Shown in pieces: positions 14,892 through 21,636 of a DNA stretch of 24,234 nucleotides. This DNA is from Clostridia bacterium. Its GTDB lineage: Bacteria > CBDUZB01 > JAGLHV01. The stretch covers positions 1-24,234 of the forward strand of contig JAUVLC010000030.1 in NCBI GenBank assembly GCA_030595925.1, read 5' to 3'. The notes under the pieces were generated by a model, which was not told the origin of the DNA, did not search any database, and was given only the letters and a program-made list of their open reading frames with translations. Made by a program: the position numbers and the translations under genes. Every line of letters begins with the position of its first letter. The stretch's first letter is position 1.

Positions 14892-16052
14892 ATGCCTTTT
14901 TTTATTGGAAAAGATCGGGAAGCAAGGAGAGCGTATGGATTTGATGAGGTAGCATTGGTTACAGGCAATTTAACCGTTAATCCGGAGGAAGTAGAAACCA
15001 GTTCCGATATCGGAAATTTGAAGGTTAAAATTCCTATTATTGCCTCGGCAATGGATGGGGTTGTAGATGTAAAATTTGCTATTGCTATGGGTAAATTAGG
15101 AGGATTAGCCGTTTTAAATCTGGAAGGAATTCAAACACGCTATGAAAATCCGGAAGAAGTTGTTAGAGAAATAGTCGAAGCTCCTAATGAAAAAGCAACG
15201 TCAATTTTTCAAAAAATTTATAAAGCCCCGATAAAAGAGCATTTAATTGCCAAGCGTATTGAACAAATAAAAGCGGCAAAAGTGCCGGCAGCAGTTTCCA
15301 GTATTCCCAAAAGGGCAAAAAAATTTAGTCTTATTGCCCAGGAAGCCGGTGCGGATATTTTTGTTATTCAATCTACGGTTGCAGCCCCAAGGCATTATTC
15401 TACCCAATATAAAGAAGTAAATCTGGGCAATATTTGTAAACAACTGAAAATCCCTGTAATTATTGGTAATTGTGTCGGTTACGAAGCCTCTTTAGAATTA
15501 ATGGAAACAGGTTGTTTCGGACTTCTTGTAGGAATAGGACCGGGAGCAGCTTGTACTACCCGTGGCGTATTAGGAATAGGGGTTCCTCAAGTAACGGCTA
15601 CTATTGATTGTGCTCAGGCAAGGGATTTTTACTATAAAAAAACAGGACGGTATGTTTCTATTATTACTGATGGGGGAATGGTAACCAGCGGGGATATTTG
15701 TAAGGCTTTTGCTTCAGGAGCAGATATGGTAATGATTGGTTCGGGCCTGGCTAAGGCAAAAGAAGCACCGGGAAAAGGATACCACTGGGGAATGGCTACT
15801 CCGGATGTAAATTTACCCCGGGGAACCAGGGTTAAAGTAGGAACTACGGCGACTCTAAAGGAAATTCTTCTGGGTCCGGCTATGGTAGATGATGGAACAC
15901 AAAATCTTGTCGGTGCTTTACGCATTAGTATGGCAAGTTTAGGGGCAAAAAATATCAATGAAATGCAGTTGGTAGAGATTGTTATTGCTCCGGATATAAA
16001 ATCGGAAGGAAAAGTTTTTCAGAAAGCACAAAAAGTAGGTATGGGAAAATAA
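14892..16052 (+). CDS. GuaB3-family IMP dehydrogenase
   Basis: A 386-aa (beta/alpha)8 barrel enzyme of the GuaB3 type, predicted to oxidise IMP to XMP with NAD+ for guanine nucleotide synthesis. It starts IGKDREARRAYGFDEVALV, typical of GuaB3, and lacks the two CBS domains of canonical GuaB. Catalytic loop GIGPGAACTTR has C221, followed by GIGVPQVTATIDC, the phosphate-binding IITDGGMVTSGDICKA, MIGSGLAKAKEAPG and YHWGMATPDVNLPRGTR. AGGAGG precedes ATG 14892. GuaB3 proteins are known mainly from actinobacteria and cyanobacteria, and some are proven IMPDHs; whether this genome also has canonical GuaB cannot be seen here. Confidence 0.88.
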   Translation: MPFFIGKDREARRAYGFDEVALVTGNLTVNPEEVETSSDIGNLKVKIPIIASAMDGVVDVKFAIAMGKLGGLAVLNLEGIQTRYENPEEVVREIVEAPNEKATSIFQKIYKAPIKEHLIAKRIEQIKAAKVPAAVSSIPKRAKKFSLIAQEAGADIFVIQSTVAAPRHYSTQYKEVNLGNICKQLKIPVIIGNCVGYEASLELMETGCFGLLVGIGPGAACTTRGVLGIGVPQVTATIDCAQARDFYYKKTGRYVSIITDGGMVTSGDICKAFASGADMVMIGSGLAKAKEAPGKGYHWGMATPDVNLPRGTRVKVGTTATLKEILLGPAMVDDGTQNLVGALRISMASLGAKNINEMQLVEIVIAPDIKSEGKVFQKAQKVGMGK

Positions 16053-16232
16053 CCCGTTCAAAAGATATTTTGTCTTATTGACACATCCAGGTGAAATTTT
16101 AAAGGTAAATTTAAACGAAAGCAAGGTGATATTAAATTTGATTAATATCATTACAGATTATCTTTAAAATTAAATTGCAGGATTGTTTCTATGAATTGTA
16201 AAAACAAGATAAGGCAAAAGGGGGAGGAAAAG

Positions 16233-17169
16233 ATGCGAAAAAATTTAAAAATTTTCGTAAGTATCCAGATTATCGGGTTAATTTGTTTAAGCAGTCAAGC
16301 GATGGTTTTGGCTAAAGGGATAGGTTCATCGGCCGGGGTTACTTTACTACAGCCTGTTTCTGCTAAGGTCTCCGGCCTGGGAGAGGCATGTGCTTCGTTA
16401 TCCGGAGAGGTTTTTAATCTGCATTACAATCCGGCAGGCCTTGCCGAATTAAAGAAGCAGGCGGTATCTCTTATGTATCAGAAAGGATTAGCAGAGGATA
16501 ATTTCACTACTCTTACCTATGGAAAAAAGTTTACCCTGGGCACATTAGGTGTAAGTGTACTTTATTATGATACGGGTGAGATTGAAATGTATAATACGGA
16601 CGGGGTTTTAATCACCGAGGTAGGGCAGAAGGATATGGTTTTTAGTATAGGGGGGAGCGAAGAAAATAGGAAGGGTTCCGGTGGGAATAAATCTTAAAGT
16701 TATTTCCTCGGAAATATTCGGAGAAAGCGCTACTGCTTTTGCAGTAGATTTAGGAAGTCAGTATAGAAAAAAATTGGCCAATGGCCAATTACAAACCGGT
16801 ATATCCATACAAAATTTAGGGACAGAGCTGACTTATATAGACGAAGGGGAATCTCTGCCTTTAACTATTCGTCCCGGAGTATCGTATATGAAGGAATTGA
16901 ACAGCAATGCTTTTTTAGTAGCCTGTGATATTCCTTATTATGTAAACGAAGAAGAGATGCTGATTCTTTTTGGATTTGAATATACGTATAATAAGTTATT
17001 TTCTCTGCGGGGAGGATATCGTTTAAACCTGGATGATGCGGACAAGGAAGATGAGTCGATAAATATAGGTTTAGGGATAAACTGGAAGAGTTATAGTCTT
17101 GATTATGCTGTAGGTATTACTGATGACCTTTCTATGCCTCACAGGGTTTCTGTTCAGATGAAGTTTTAA
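16233..17169 (+). pseudogene. PorV/UPF0164-family protein, second copy, broken by +1 frameshift
   Basis: Close paralog of the intact gene at 8978. ATG 16233 with GGGGGAGG upstream encodes a signal peptide (MRKNLKIFVSIQIIGLICLS) and the barrel N-terminus (GSSAGVTLLQPVSAKVSGLG). After VFSIGG the frame is lost at a run of six G (16650-16655); the paralog has five G at this point. Removing one G restores VPVGINLKVISSEIFGES and continuous similarity to VQMKF at 17169, giving 311 aa, the same length as the intact copy. The frame is otherwise unbroken and the codons are well conserved, so the break is recent: phase variation, an early pseudogene, or an assembly error. Confidence 0.85.
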
Positions 17170-17200
17170 AGGAAAAATTGAAGATTTAAAAGGCAATTGA

Positions 17201-17237
17201 TAATGAGGGTCGGAAATATATTTTCTGACCCTCATTA
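17201..17237 (+). terminator. Strong hairpin after the second PorV gene
   Basis: TAATGAGGGTCGGAAA pairs with TTTTCTGACCCTCATTA around a short TATA loop: 16 pairs with one G-T wobble. It lies 32 bp after the stop codon. The T-run expected just after a rho-independent terminator is absent (CTGTAC then A-rich), so it may instead be an mRNA-end stabiliser. Confidence 0.5.
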
Positions 17238-17301
17238 CTGTACAAAAAAAGTAACAATATAGACTATCCAGGGTGTAATTGATAAAAAATTAAAAAATAG
17301 T

Positions 17302-17330
17302 TTGCAAAATAACGAACAAATAGTTAAAAT
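17302..17330 (+). promoter_or_regulatory. Predicted sigma70 promoter for purS
   Basis: TTGCAA (17302-17307), a 17-bp spacer and TAAAAT (17325-17330), 80 bp before the purS ATG, just after the hairpin that ends the previous unit. Confidence 0.5.
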
Positions 17331-17410
17331 AAAGCAAATAGAAACAAAGAAAAGATGATTTATCTACTAACAAGGGAAGATTGTTTAACTACCAAAGCCA
17401 GGGTAAAAAT

Positions 17411-17917
17411 ATGATTTATAAAATAGAAATTTCTCATAAGCAGCATATAAAAGATATAACAGCCGAGGATACCGAAAAAGATATTTTGGATTTGGGGCTC
17501 AAAGGCATAAAAGAGGTTAAATCTATTCTTTTATATGAGATCGACGGAGATTTTACTACCAAAGAAATAACCGGCATTTGTAAAAATTTACTTACCGATG
17601 GAATCACTCAGGATTTTAAGGTCTTTTCTTTTGAAAAAGTCACTCATCAGAAAAATATTTTCCCGGCATCAAAAAAGAAGAATAAACAATGGTTAGTAGA
17701 GGTTTGGTTTAAAAAAGGGGTTACGGATACAGTAGGGGAGACAGTAAAGAAAGGCATTCGTGATTTAGGATTAAAAAACGAGATAAATAGAGTAAAAACC
17801 GGTTGTAAATACATTTTAAAAGGAAATGTTACTAAAGCCGGAATAGAAAAAATCACTACTTCGCTTTTAGCCAATAAAGTAGTGCAGGAATATGAAATAG
17901 CTAAAAACAGTCCATAG
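17411..17917 (+). CDS. purS: Tandem PurS-domain protein (FGAM synthase small subunit)
   Basis: PurS bridges PurL and PurQ and helps channel ammonia in formylglycinamidine ribonucleotide synthesis. This 168-aa protein holds two PurS-like domains: residues about 1-78 (MIYKIEISHKQHIKDITAED ... ITQDFKVFSF) and about 93-165 (KQWLVEVWFKKGVTDTVGET ... LLANKVVQEYEIAK). The second is closer to canonical PurS (EVW-KKGV-D, LLANxVVQEYEI). Usual PurS is about 80 aa, so this is a double-length form that could replace a dimer half. ATG 17411 (AGGG 7 nt upstream) is preferred over TTG 17381. The matching PurL starts at 21637 on the same strand but is separated by about 3.7 kb. The last codons and TAG stop lie inside a dispersed repeat (ACAGTCCATAGT). 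Confidence 0.82.
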   Translation: MIYKIEISHKQHIKDITAEDTEKDILDLGLKGIKEVKSILLYEIDGDFTTKEITGICKNLLTDGITQDFKVFSFEKVTHQKNIFPASKKKNKQWLVEVWFKKGVTDTVGETVKKGIRDLGLKNEINRVKTGCKYILKGNVTKAGIEKITTSLLANKVVQEYEIAKNSP

Positions 17918-17940
17918 TCGACAGTCCATAGTCCATAGAT
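17907..17940. repeat. Short direct repeats ACAGTCCATAGT overlapping the purS stop
   Basis: ACAGTCCATAGT occurs at 17907-17918 and 17921-17932, with a third partial GTCCATAGAT after it. The purS TAG stop is in the first copy. The rest of 17941-18035 is an AT-rich repeat-like spacer (GGCACAAAG, AACAGACAAAAAC) without a gene. Confidence 0.7.
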
Positions 17941-18035
17941 AACAGATAAAGACAGGTACAAAGGCACAAAGTTAACAGACAAAAACAAAAATACAAAAGA
18001 TTTCAAATAGGTAAATATAGAGAAAAAGAGAAAAA

Positions 18036-18533
18036 ATGTTAGAAACAAAAGATGAAATGCCCAAAAAACCAAGCTTGGATATTGTTAAAGAAGAATTATT
18101 AGAGTTAAGGAGAATTCAATCTTCTTCTATAGTTTCTATAGACACTAAAGTTAGTATATTAATCAGTCTTATTGGCGCAGCATTGTTCATCAGTATTGAA
18201 AGATTAAATTTAAAAAACTTTTGGCCGATGGGATATAGTTTTGTTTATTTATTATCTTTATTGTTAGCATTTTTTTTCTTAATAGTGTCATATTGGGTAA
18301 AGGGTTATAGATTTGACCCATCACCCAAAACACTTTTAAATGATTATATGTTTCGAAATCCAGATAACTGGAAAGATGGTAAGGCGGGTTCTAAAGAACA
18401 AATTATTGCAGATCAAGTGGAAGCTTATAATTGCAATGAAAAAATATTAGAGGAAAAGTGTTTAAAAATAAAAATTGCTATTGTATTTTTATCTTTGTCA
18501 ATTCTATTTTTTATTTTGCAATCAACAGTATAA
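18036..18533 (+). CDS. Three-helix membrane protein, possible SLATT/PycTM-like defence effector
   Basis: A 165-aa protein with a cytoplasmic-looking N-terminal helix (KKPSLDIVKEELLELRRIQS), then IDTKVSILISLIGAALFI (about residues 40-57), a second hydrophobic stretch FVYLLSLLLAFFFLIVSYWV (about 69-88), a soluble middle ending in EAYNCNEKILEEKCLKIK, and a final helix IAIVFLSLSILFFIL. A D-TK motif leading into the first helix, two adjacent helices, a soluble region and a last helix are reminiscent of small membrane effectors of nucleotide-signalling phage defence (SLATT, PycTM), but no cyclase is visible nearby, so this is a topology-based suggestion. A 45-aa gene follows after 15 bp, and an R-M locus follows that. 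Confidence 0.6.
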   Translation: MLETKDEMPKKPSLDIVKEELLELRRIQSSSIVSIDTKVSILISLIGAALFISIERLNLKNFWPMGYSFVYLLSLLLAFFFLIVSYWVKGYRFDPSPKTLLNDYMFRNPDNWKDGKAGSKEQIIADQVEAYNCNEKILEEKCLKIKIAIVFLSLSILFFILQSTV

Positions 18534-18548
18534 AAATGGAGGTTAATT

Positions 18549-18686
18549 ATGAGTACAAAGAAAAATGATAAAAAGTCAGACAATCGGAAGGATGTTGGAA
18601 AAAAAAACCCAAAGACCGTAAAACCGAATCCGGATGCTGAGAATGTGATTAACCATGAAAGGGATGAAGGACAGGAAAATAAATAG
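18549..18686 (+). CDS. 45-aa charged peptide, probable operon partner of the membrane protein
   Basis: ATG 18549 has a clear Shine-Dalgarno (TGGAGG, 6 nt away) and reads MSTKKNDKKSDNRKDVGKKN onward, ending DEGQENK, all hydrophilic and mostly charged, with a Lys-rich first half and an acidic second half. It begins 15 bp after the preceding stop codon, so both are probably one transcript. No family recognised; predicted disordered. Small size makes coding status uncertain, but the ribosome site and spacing support it. Confidence 0.5.
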   Translation: MSTKKNDKKSDNRKDVGKKNPKTVKPNPDAENVINHERDEGQENK

Positions 18687-18745
18687 AAAAAATTATATTC
18701 TATCTAAACACATCGATTTCTATTTAAGGATTTGTTATAGTTTTT

Positions 18746-18774
18746 TTGTCGAATCACAATTAAATAATTAAATA
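18746..18774 (+). promoter_or_regulatory. Possible promoter of the methyltransferase gene
   Basis: TTGTCG, a 17-bp spacer and TAAATA lie about 40 bp before ATG 18814. The -35 is weak; AT-rich background makes chance matches likely. Confidence 0.3.
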
Positions 18775-18813
18775 TTTCATTTCTGGAATATTTTTAAAAA
18801 GGAATAACTAAAA

Positions 18814-20163
18814 ATGGAAAACAGAACAAGTCACAAGATAATTATTGGTGATTCTCGCCGAATGGAAGAAGCAAAAAATGAATCAGTTCATTTAGTTGTT
18901 ACATCTCCTCCTTATTGGCAATTGAAAGATTATGGTGCAAAAAATCAAATAGGATTTAATGATTCATATCAACATTACATTGATAATTTGAATAAAGTTT
19001 GGAAAGAATCTTATAGAGTTTTACATCCGGGTTGTAGATTATGTGTTAATATAGGGGATCAATTTGCACGAGCAGTTTTTTATGGAAGGTATAAAGTTAT
19101 TCCTATTCGGACAGAAGTAATAAAATATTGTGAATCTATTGGATTTGACTATATGGGTGCAATTATCTGGCAAAAAGTTACAACTTGTCAAACAACCGGT
19201 GGAGCAACAGTTATGGGATCGTACCCTTATCCACGAGGGGGAATAATTAAAATCGATTATGAATTTATTCTGATATTAAAAAAATTAGGTAAAGGACCAA
19301 AAGTTTCTAAAGAAATAAAAGAAAAATCCTGTCTTACAAAAGAAGAATGGAATACATTCTTTAATGGTCATTGGAATTTTCCCGGCCAAAAACAAAATGG
19401 TCATATTGCTATGTTTCCTTTAGAATTACCACGACGTTTAATAAAAATGTTTAGTTTTTGTGGGGATACCGTTTTAGATCCATTTTTAGGAAGTGCTACT
19501 ACTTCAAGAGCTGCTTTAGACCTGGGAAGGAATTCTATAGGTTATGAAATAAATAAAGATTTTCTGGAAACAATCAAATCCAAAATAGGTATATATAAAG
19601 AACCTATTTTATATAAAGAAAATTTTGATTACAGGATTATATTTCAGAAAAATGATGATAGGATAGAAAAGAAAGCTGGTATGTCTTCTTCAATTGTTAA
19701 TAATCATTTGGATAGATTAGTTGACCCAAAGAAATTTAAATTTGGAACAGTTATAGATACAACCGGGAAACGGGAAAGGGTGGATACATGTAAGATTATT
19801 TCTATATCTAAACCTAATGAAATAATTCTTGACTCCGGATTGAAGGTTAAATTGTTAGGGGTTCTTCCCATTGAAGAAGAGCATTATAAAAGCAGGGCAA
19901 TTTCTTTTTTAAAGGGTCTTATATCCGGAAATAGAGTCTTTTTGAAATATGATGATAAAAAATTCGATGACACAAAAAATCTTTTAGCCTATGTTTATTT
20001 GAAAAATAAAACATTTTTAAATGCAAAATTGATAACAAATGGCCTTGCAAGATGTGACAGGGTATTAGATTTTCAATTTAGGAATAGATTTGTAAAATAT
20101 GAAGAACAAGCTAAACACTTGAAAGTAGGTGTTTGGGAAAAGAAAGGAGGACAGTGTGCCTAA
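18814..20163 (+). CDS. Type II DNA methyltransferase (probably N4-cytosine) fused to an SNase-like domain
   Basis: A 449-aa fusion. Residues about 8-255 form a beta-class amino-methyltransferase: catalytic motif IV TSPPYW at 30-35 precedes the SAM motif I VLDPFLGSATT at 220-230, followed by GRNSIGYEINKDF. SPPYW is usual in N4-cytosine enzymes of the PvuII/MthZI kind. Residues about 340-441 resemble staphylococcal nuclease (KLLGVLP-EE, LLAYVYLKNKTFLNAKLITN, EEQAKHLKVGVWE). In this domain the family catalytic arginines appear replaced (R35 by K346, R87 by N389) and the calcium aspartate D40 by L351, so it is probably non-catalytic, perhaps DNA-binding. It overlaps the restriction gene's GTG start by 8 bp. 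CTAG specificity is suggested only by the neighbouring MjaI-like enzyme. Confidence 0.85.
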   Translation: MENRTSHKIIIGDSRRMEEAKNESVHLVVTSPPYWQLKDYGAKNQIGFNDSYQHYIDNLNKVWKESYRVLHPGCRLCVNIGDQFARAVFYGRYKVIPIRTEVIKYCESIGFDYMGAIIWQKVTTCQTTGGATVMGSYPYPRGGIIKIDYEFILILKKLGKGPKVSKEIKEKSCLTKEEWNTFFNGHWNFPGQKQNGHIAMFPLELPRRLIKMFSFCGDTVLDPFLGSATTSRAALDLGRNSIGYEINKDFLETIKSKIGIYKEPILYKENFDYRIIFQKNDDRIEKKAGMSSSIVNNHLDRLVDPKKFKFGTVIDTTGKRERVDTCKIISISKPNEIILDSGLKVKLLGVLPIEEEHYKSRAISFLKGLISGNRVFLKYDDKKFDDTKNLLAYVYLKNKTFLNAKLITNGLARCDRVLDFQFRNRFVKYEEQAKHLKVGVWEKKGGQCA

Positions 20164-20170
20164 AGAATGA
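20146..20170 (+). other. Likely original start of the restriction gene, followed by in-frame TGA
   Basis: GGAGG (20146-20150) lies 5 nt before GTG 20156, which overlaps the methyltransferase stop and is in the frame of the restriction gene. It reads GTG CCT AAA GAA then TGA (20168-20170). After the TGA the frame continues ILNSAINRWGLQKKR into the ATG at 20216, and this stretch looks like the enzyme's N-terminus. A TGG to TGA change at codon 5 would explain it. Confidence 0.6.
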
Positions 20171-20215
20171 ATTTTAAATAGTGCAATTAATCGTTGGGGT
20201 CTTCAAAAAAAGAGA

Positions 20216-20785
20216 ATGGTGGGAGCTGTTTCTGAAGAAATACGAAAATGCTCGCCAAAAAAAGTGAAGGAGTGGGAACAATATTATTATGAAAAGGTTT
20301 ATTCTAAAGAACATCTTATTGAGATAGGGAAAAAGCTATATGTAAAAATAACTGAAGTTGTAAGAGCTGAAATAGATGATATTTTAGAAGAGGATTGTAT
20401 AGATTATGTTGTCAATTTAGTTATAAACCGGACTTTCGATGGTTATATGACAGAAAAGAAAACTATTTGCGAACAGCTTCAAGATATTTTGGGTGTAAAG
20501 ATTGAACCGGCTCCTGATGAATGGGATAGCTTATTCAATGTAGATTTTTTCATAAAAATAATGGATAAGTTTATAGGACTACAAATCAAACCAGCGGGAT
20601 ATGCTTTTATTACCCAGATTATAAATGAAAGAAAACAACAACAGGAAACCCATAAAAAATTTACTCTTAAATACGGTGGAAAAGTTTTCTATGTAATCTC
20701 TGTAAAAGAAGGTGACAAAAAGAAAATTTATAATACAGAGGTTATTGATGAGATAAAACAAGAAGTAGAAAGACTTAAAAAATAA
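20216..20785 (+). CDS. MjaI-family-like restriction endonuclease (probably 5'-interrupted)
   Basis: A 189-aa open frame from ATG 20216. It resembles MjaI-type type II endonucleases (known specificity CTAG): INRTFDGYMTEKKTICEQLQ, then IEPAPDEWDSLFNVDFFIKI and IGLQIKPAGYAF, forming a PD-(D/E)xK-like site with D110 and QIK at 123-125, and KYGGKVFYVISVKEGDKKKI near the end. ATG 20216 has no good ribosome site. The better start, GTG 20156, overlaps the methyltransferase but hits TGA at codon 5, so translation would need reinitiation at 20216, losing about 20 residues that look family-like. It could be an inactivated or attenuated nuclease. The family call is from recognition of motifs, not a search. 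Confidence 0.72.
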   Translation: MVGAVSEEIRKCSPKKVKEWEQYYYEKVYSKEHLIEIGKKLYVKITEVVRAEIDDILEEDCIDYVVNLVINRTFDGYMTEKKTICEQLQDILGVKIEPAPDEWDSLFNVDFFIKIMDKFIGLQIKPAGYAFITQIINERKQQQETHKKFTLKYGGKVFYVISVKEGDKKKIYNTEVIDEIKQEVERLKK

Positions 20786-20796
20786 ATTTATCTATT

Positions 20797-21237
20797 GTGA
20801 GTTTTATCAAACAAATGAACAATGAAAGCAAGTGTAAAATAGTACTCGATACTAATCTTTTTGTCGCTGCTTATTTTAATAGGGGAAGTTCTTCGGCTAA
20901 AATTATTGAAGGGTGTCTGCAAAATAAATATGAAGCAGTCTTTTCTGCTCAGATTGTTAAAGAAATGTTTTTCATTCTAGGGAATATAAAAGCTAAAGAA
21001 GATTACATTGAAAAAATAAACAAACTTTTACAAAACGGTATAAGAGTGGAAAACCCTCCAAAGGTTAAAGTGGTTTCTGAAGACCCCGACGATGATAAAT
21101 TTATAGGTTGTGCTTTAAAGGGAAAAGCAAACTATATTATTACTTCGGATATACATCTGTTACAGGTGAAAGAATATAAAGAGATAAAGATCTGTAAACC
21201 AAGCCAGTTTCTTAGGACGCAGATTACGCAGATTTAA
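20797..21237 (+). CDS. PIN-domain protein (COG1569-like putative toxin)
   Basis: A 146-aa PIN-fold RNase-like protein with acidic residues in family positions: IVLDTNLFV (D18), SAQIVKEMFFIL (E56), EDPDDDKFIGCAL (D98/D99) and IITSDIHLLQ (D118). Members are often toxins of VapBC-like systems. Start GTG 20797 lies 11 bp after the restriction gene; ATG 20815 is an alternative that keeps the whole fold. No recognisable antitoxin gene is next to it, so toxicity is unproven; it may serve with the R-M locus. The last residues (RTQITQI) are encoded by a dispersed repeat (GACGCAGATTACGCAGATT), so the native C-terminus may have been altered. Confidence 0.8.
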   Translation: MSFIKQMNNESKCKIVLDTNLFVAAYFNRGSSSAKIIEGCLQNKYEAVFSAQIVKEMFFILGNIKAKEDYIEKINKLLQNGIRVENPPKVKVVSEDPDDDKFIGCALKGKANYIITSDIHLLQVKEYKEIKICKPSQFLRTQITQI

Positions 21238-21272
21238 AGGATTGTTTAATCTCTCTTTGGGGCAATTCCTGC

Positions 21273-21330
21273 GTCATTCCCGCGAAAGCGGGAATCTATA
21301 GGAATAGACTCCTGCTTTCGCAGGAGTAAC
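21273..21330. repeat. Paired palindromic hairpins (ATTCCCGCGAAAGCGGGAAT type)
   Basis: CATTCCCGCGAAAGCGGGAAT and ACTCCTGCTTTCGCAGGAGT are each palindromic and largely complementary to each other, a form common in dispersed bacterial hairpin repeats. The surrounding 21238-21636 gap has no gene: it contains this pair, the pair at 21439-21583 and a TIR-like end. Confidence 0.8.
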
Positions 21331-21438
21331 ATTGGTTGATACCTCGTAGCTTGTTGCGGAAAAGTTCATTAAATAAAATGAAAAAAGCTCAAAAAAGAAT
21401 TATAAATAAAAGAAAATTTTTTCATAATATGGGAAGCT

Positions 21439-21583
21439 GGTAGCCGCAGGCTTTAGCCTGCGTAAGGAAAGGAAACACAAATTACCTCGAAATTATTATA
21501 ATTGCTCATTGGGGAGGGTTTCTATTTAAAAGTTTGTTGGATTATTATTACATAAAAACGCAGACTTAAAGTCTGCGACTACC
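21439..21583. repeat. Second copy of the GGTAG(T/C)CGCAG inverted-repeat pair
   Basis: The left arm 21439-21462 matches the 774-797 arm with one change. The right arm 21559-21583 (CGCAGACTTAAAGTCTGCGACTACC in two pieces: CGCAGACTTAAAGTCTGCG + ACTACC) is a diverged inverse copy. About 96 bp separate the arms, against 18 bp in the first copy. Confidence 0.8.
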
Positions 21584-21596
21584 AAAAAACAAAACA

Positions 21597-21610
21597 TTTT
21601 TGACATTACT
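21597..21610 (+). other. TIR-like end TTTTTGACATTACT upstream of purL
   Basis: Same motif as at 7001-7014 and, with one change, 14855-14868; it ends 26 nt before the purL ATG. No left end or duplication is found. Either a solo element end or a cis-regulatory site. Confidence 0.5.
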
Positions 21611-21636
21611 AAACAAAATAATGAGAGGATTTATTA

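Noticed and set aside
16078-16105. TTGACA at 16078 as a promoter for the second PorV gene
   Set aside because: The -35 is perfect, but the best -10 at allowed spacing (TAAAGG) is poor, so I do not list it.
20156-20785. TGA read as tryptophan (alternative genetic code)
   Set aside because: phoU ends at TGA at the family's normal C-terminus with unrelated sequence after it, and Trp is coded TGG throughout the window. A single nonsense change is simpler.
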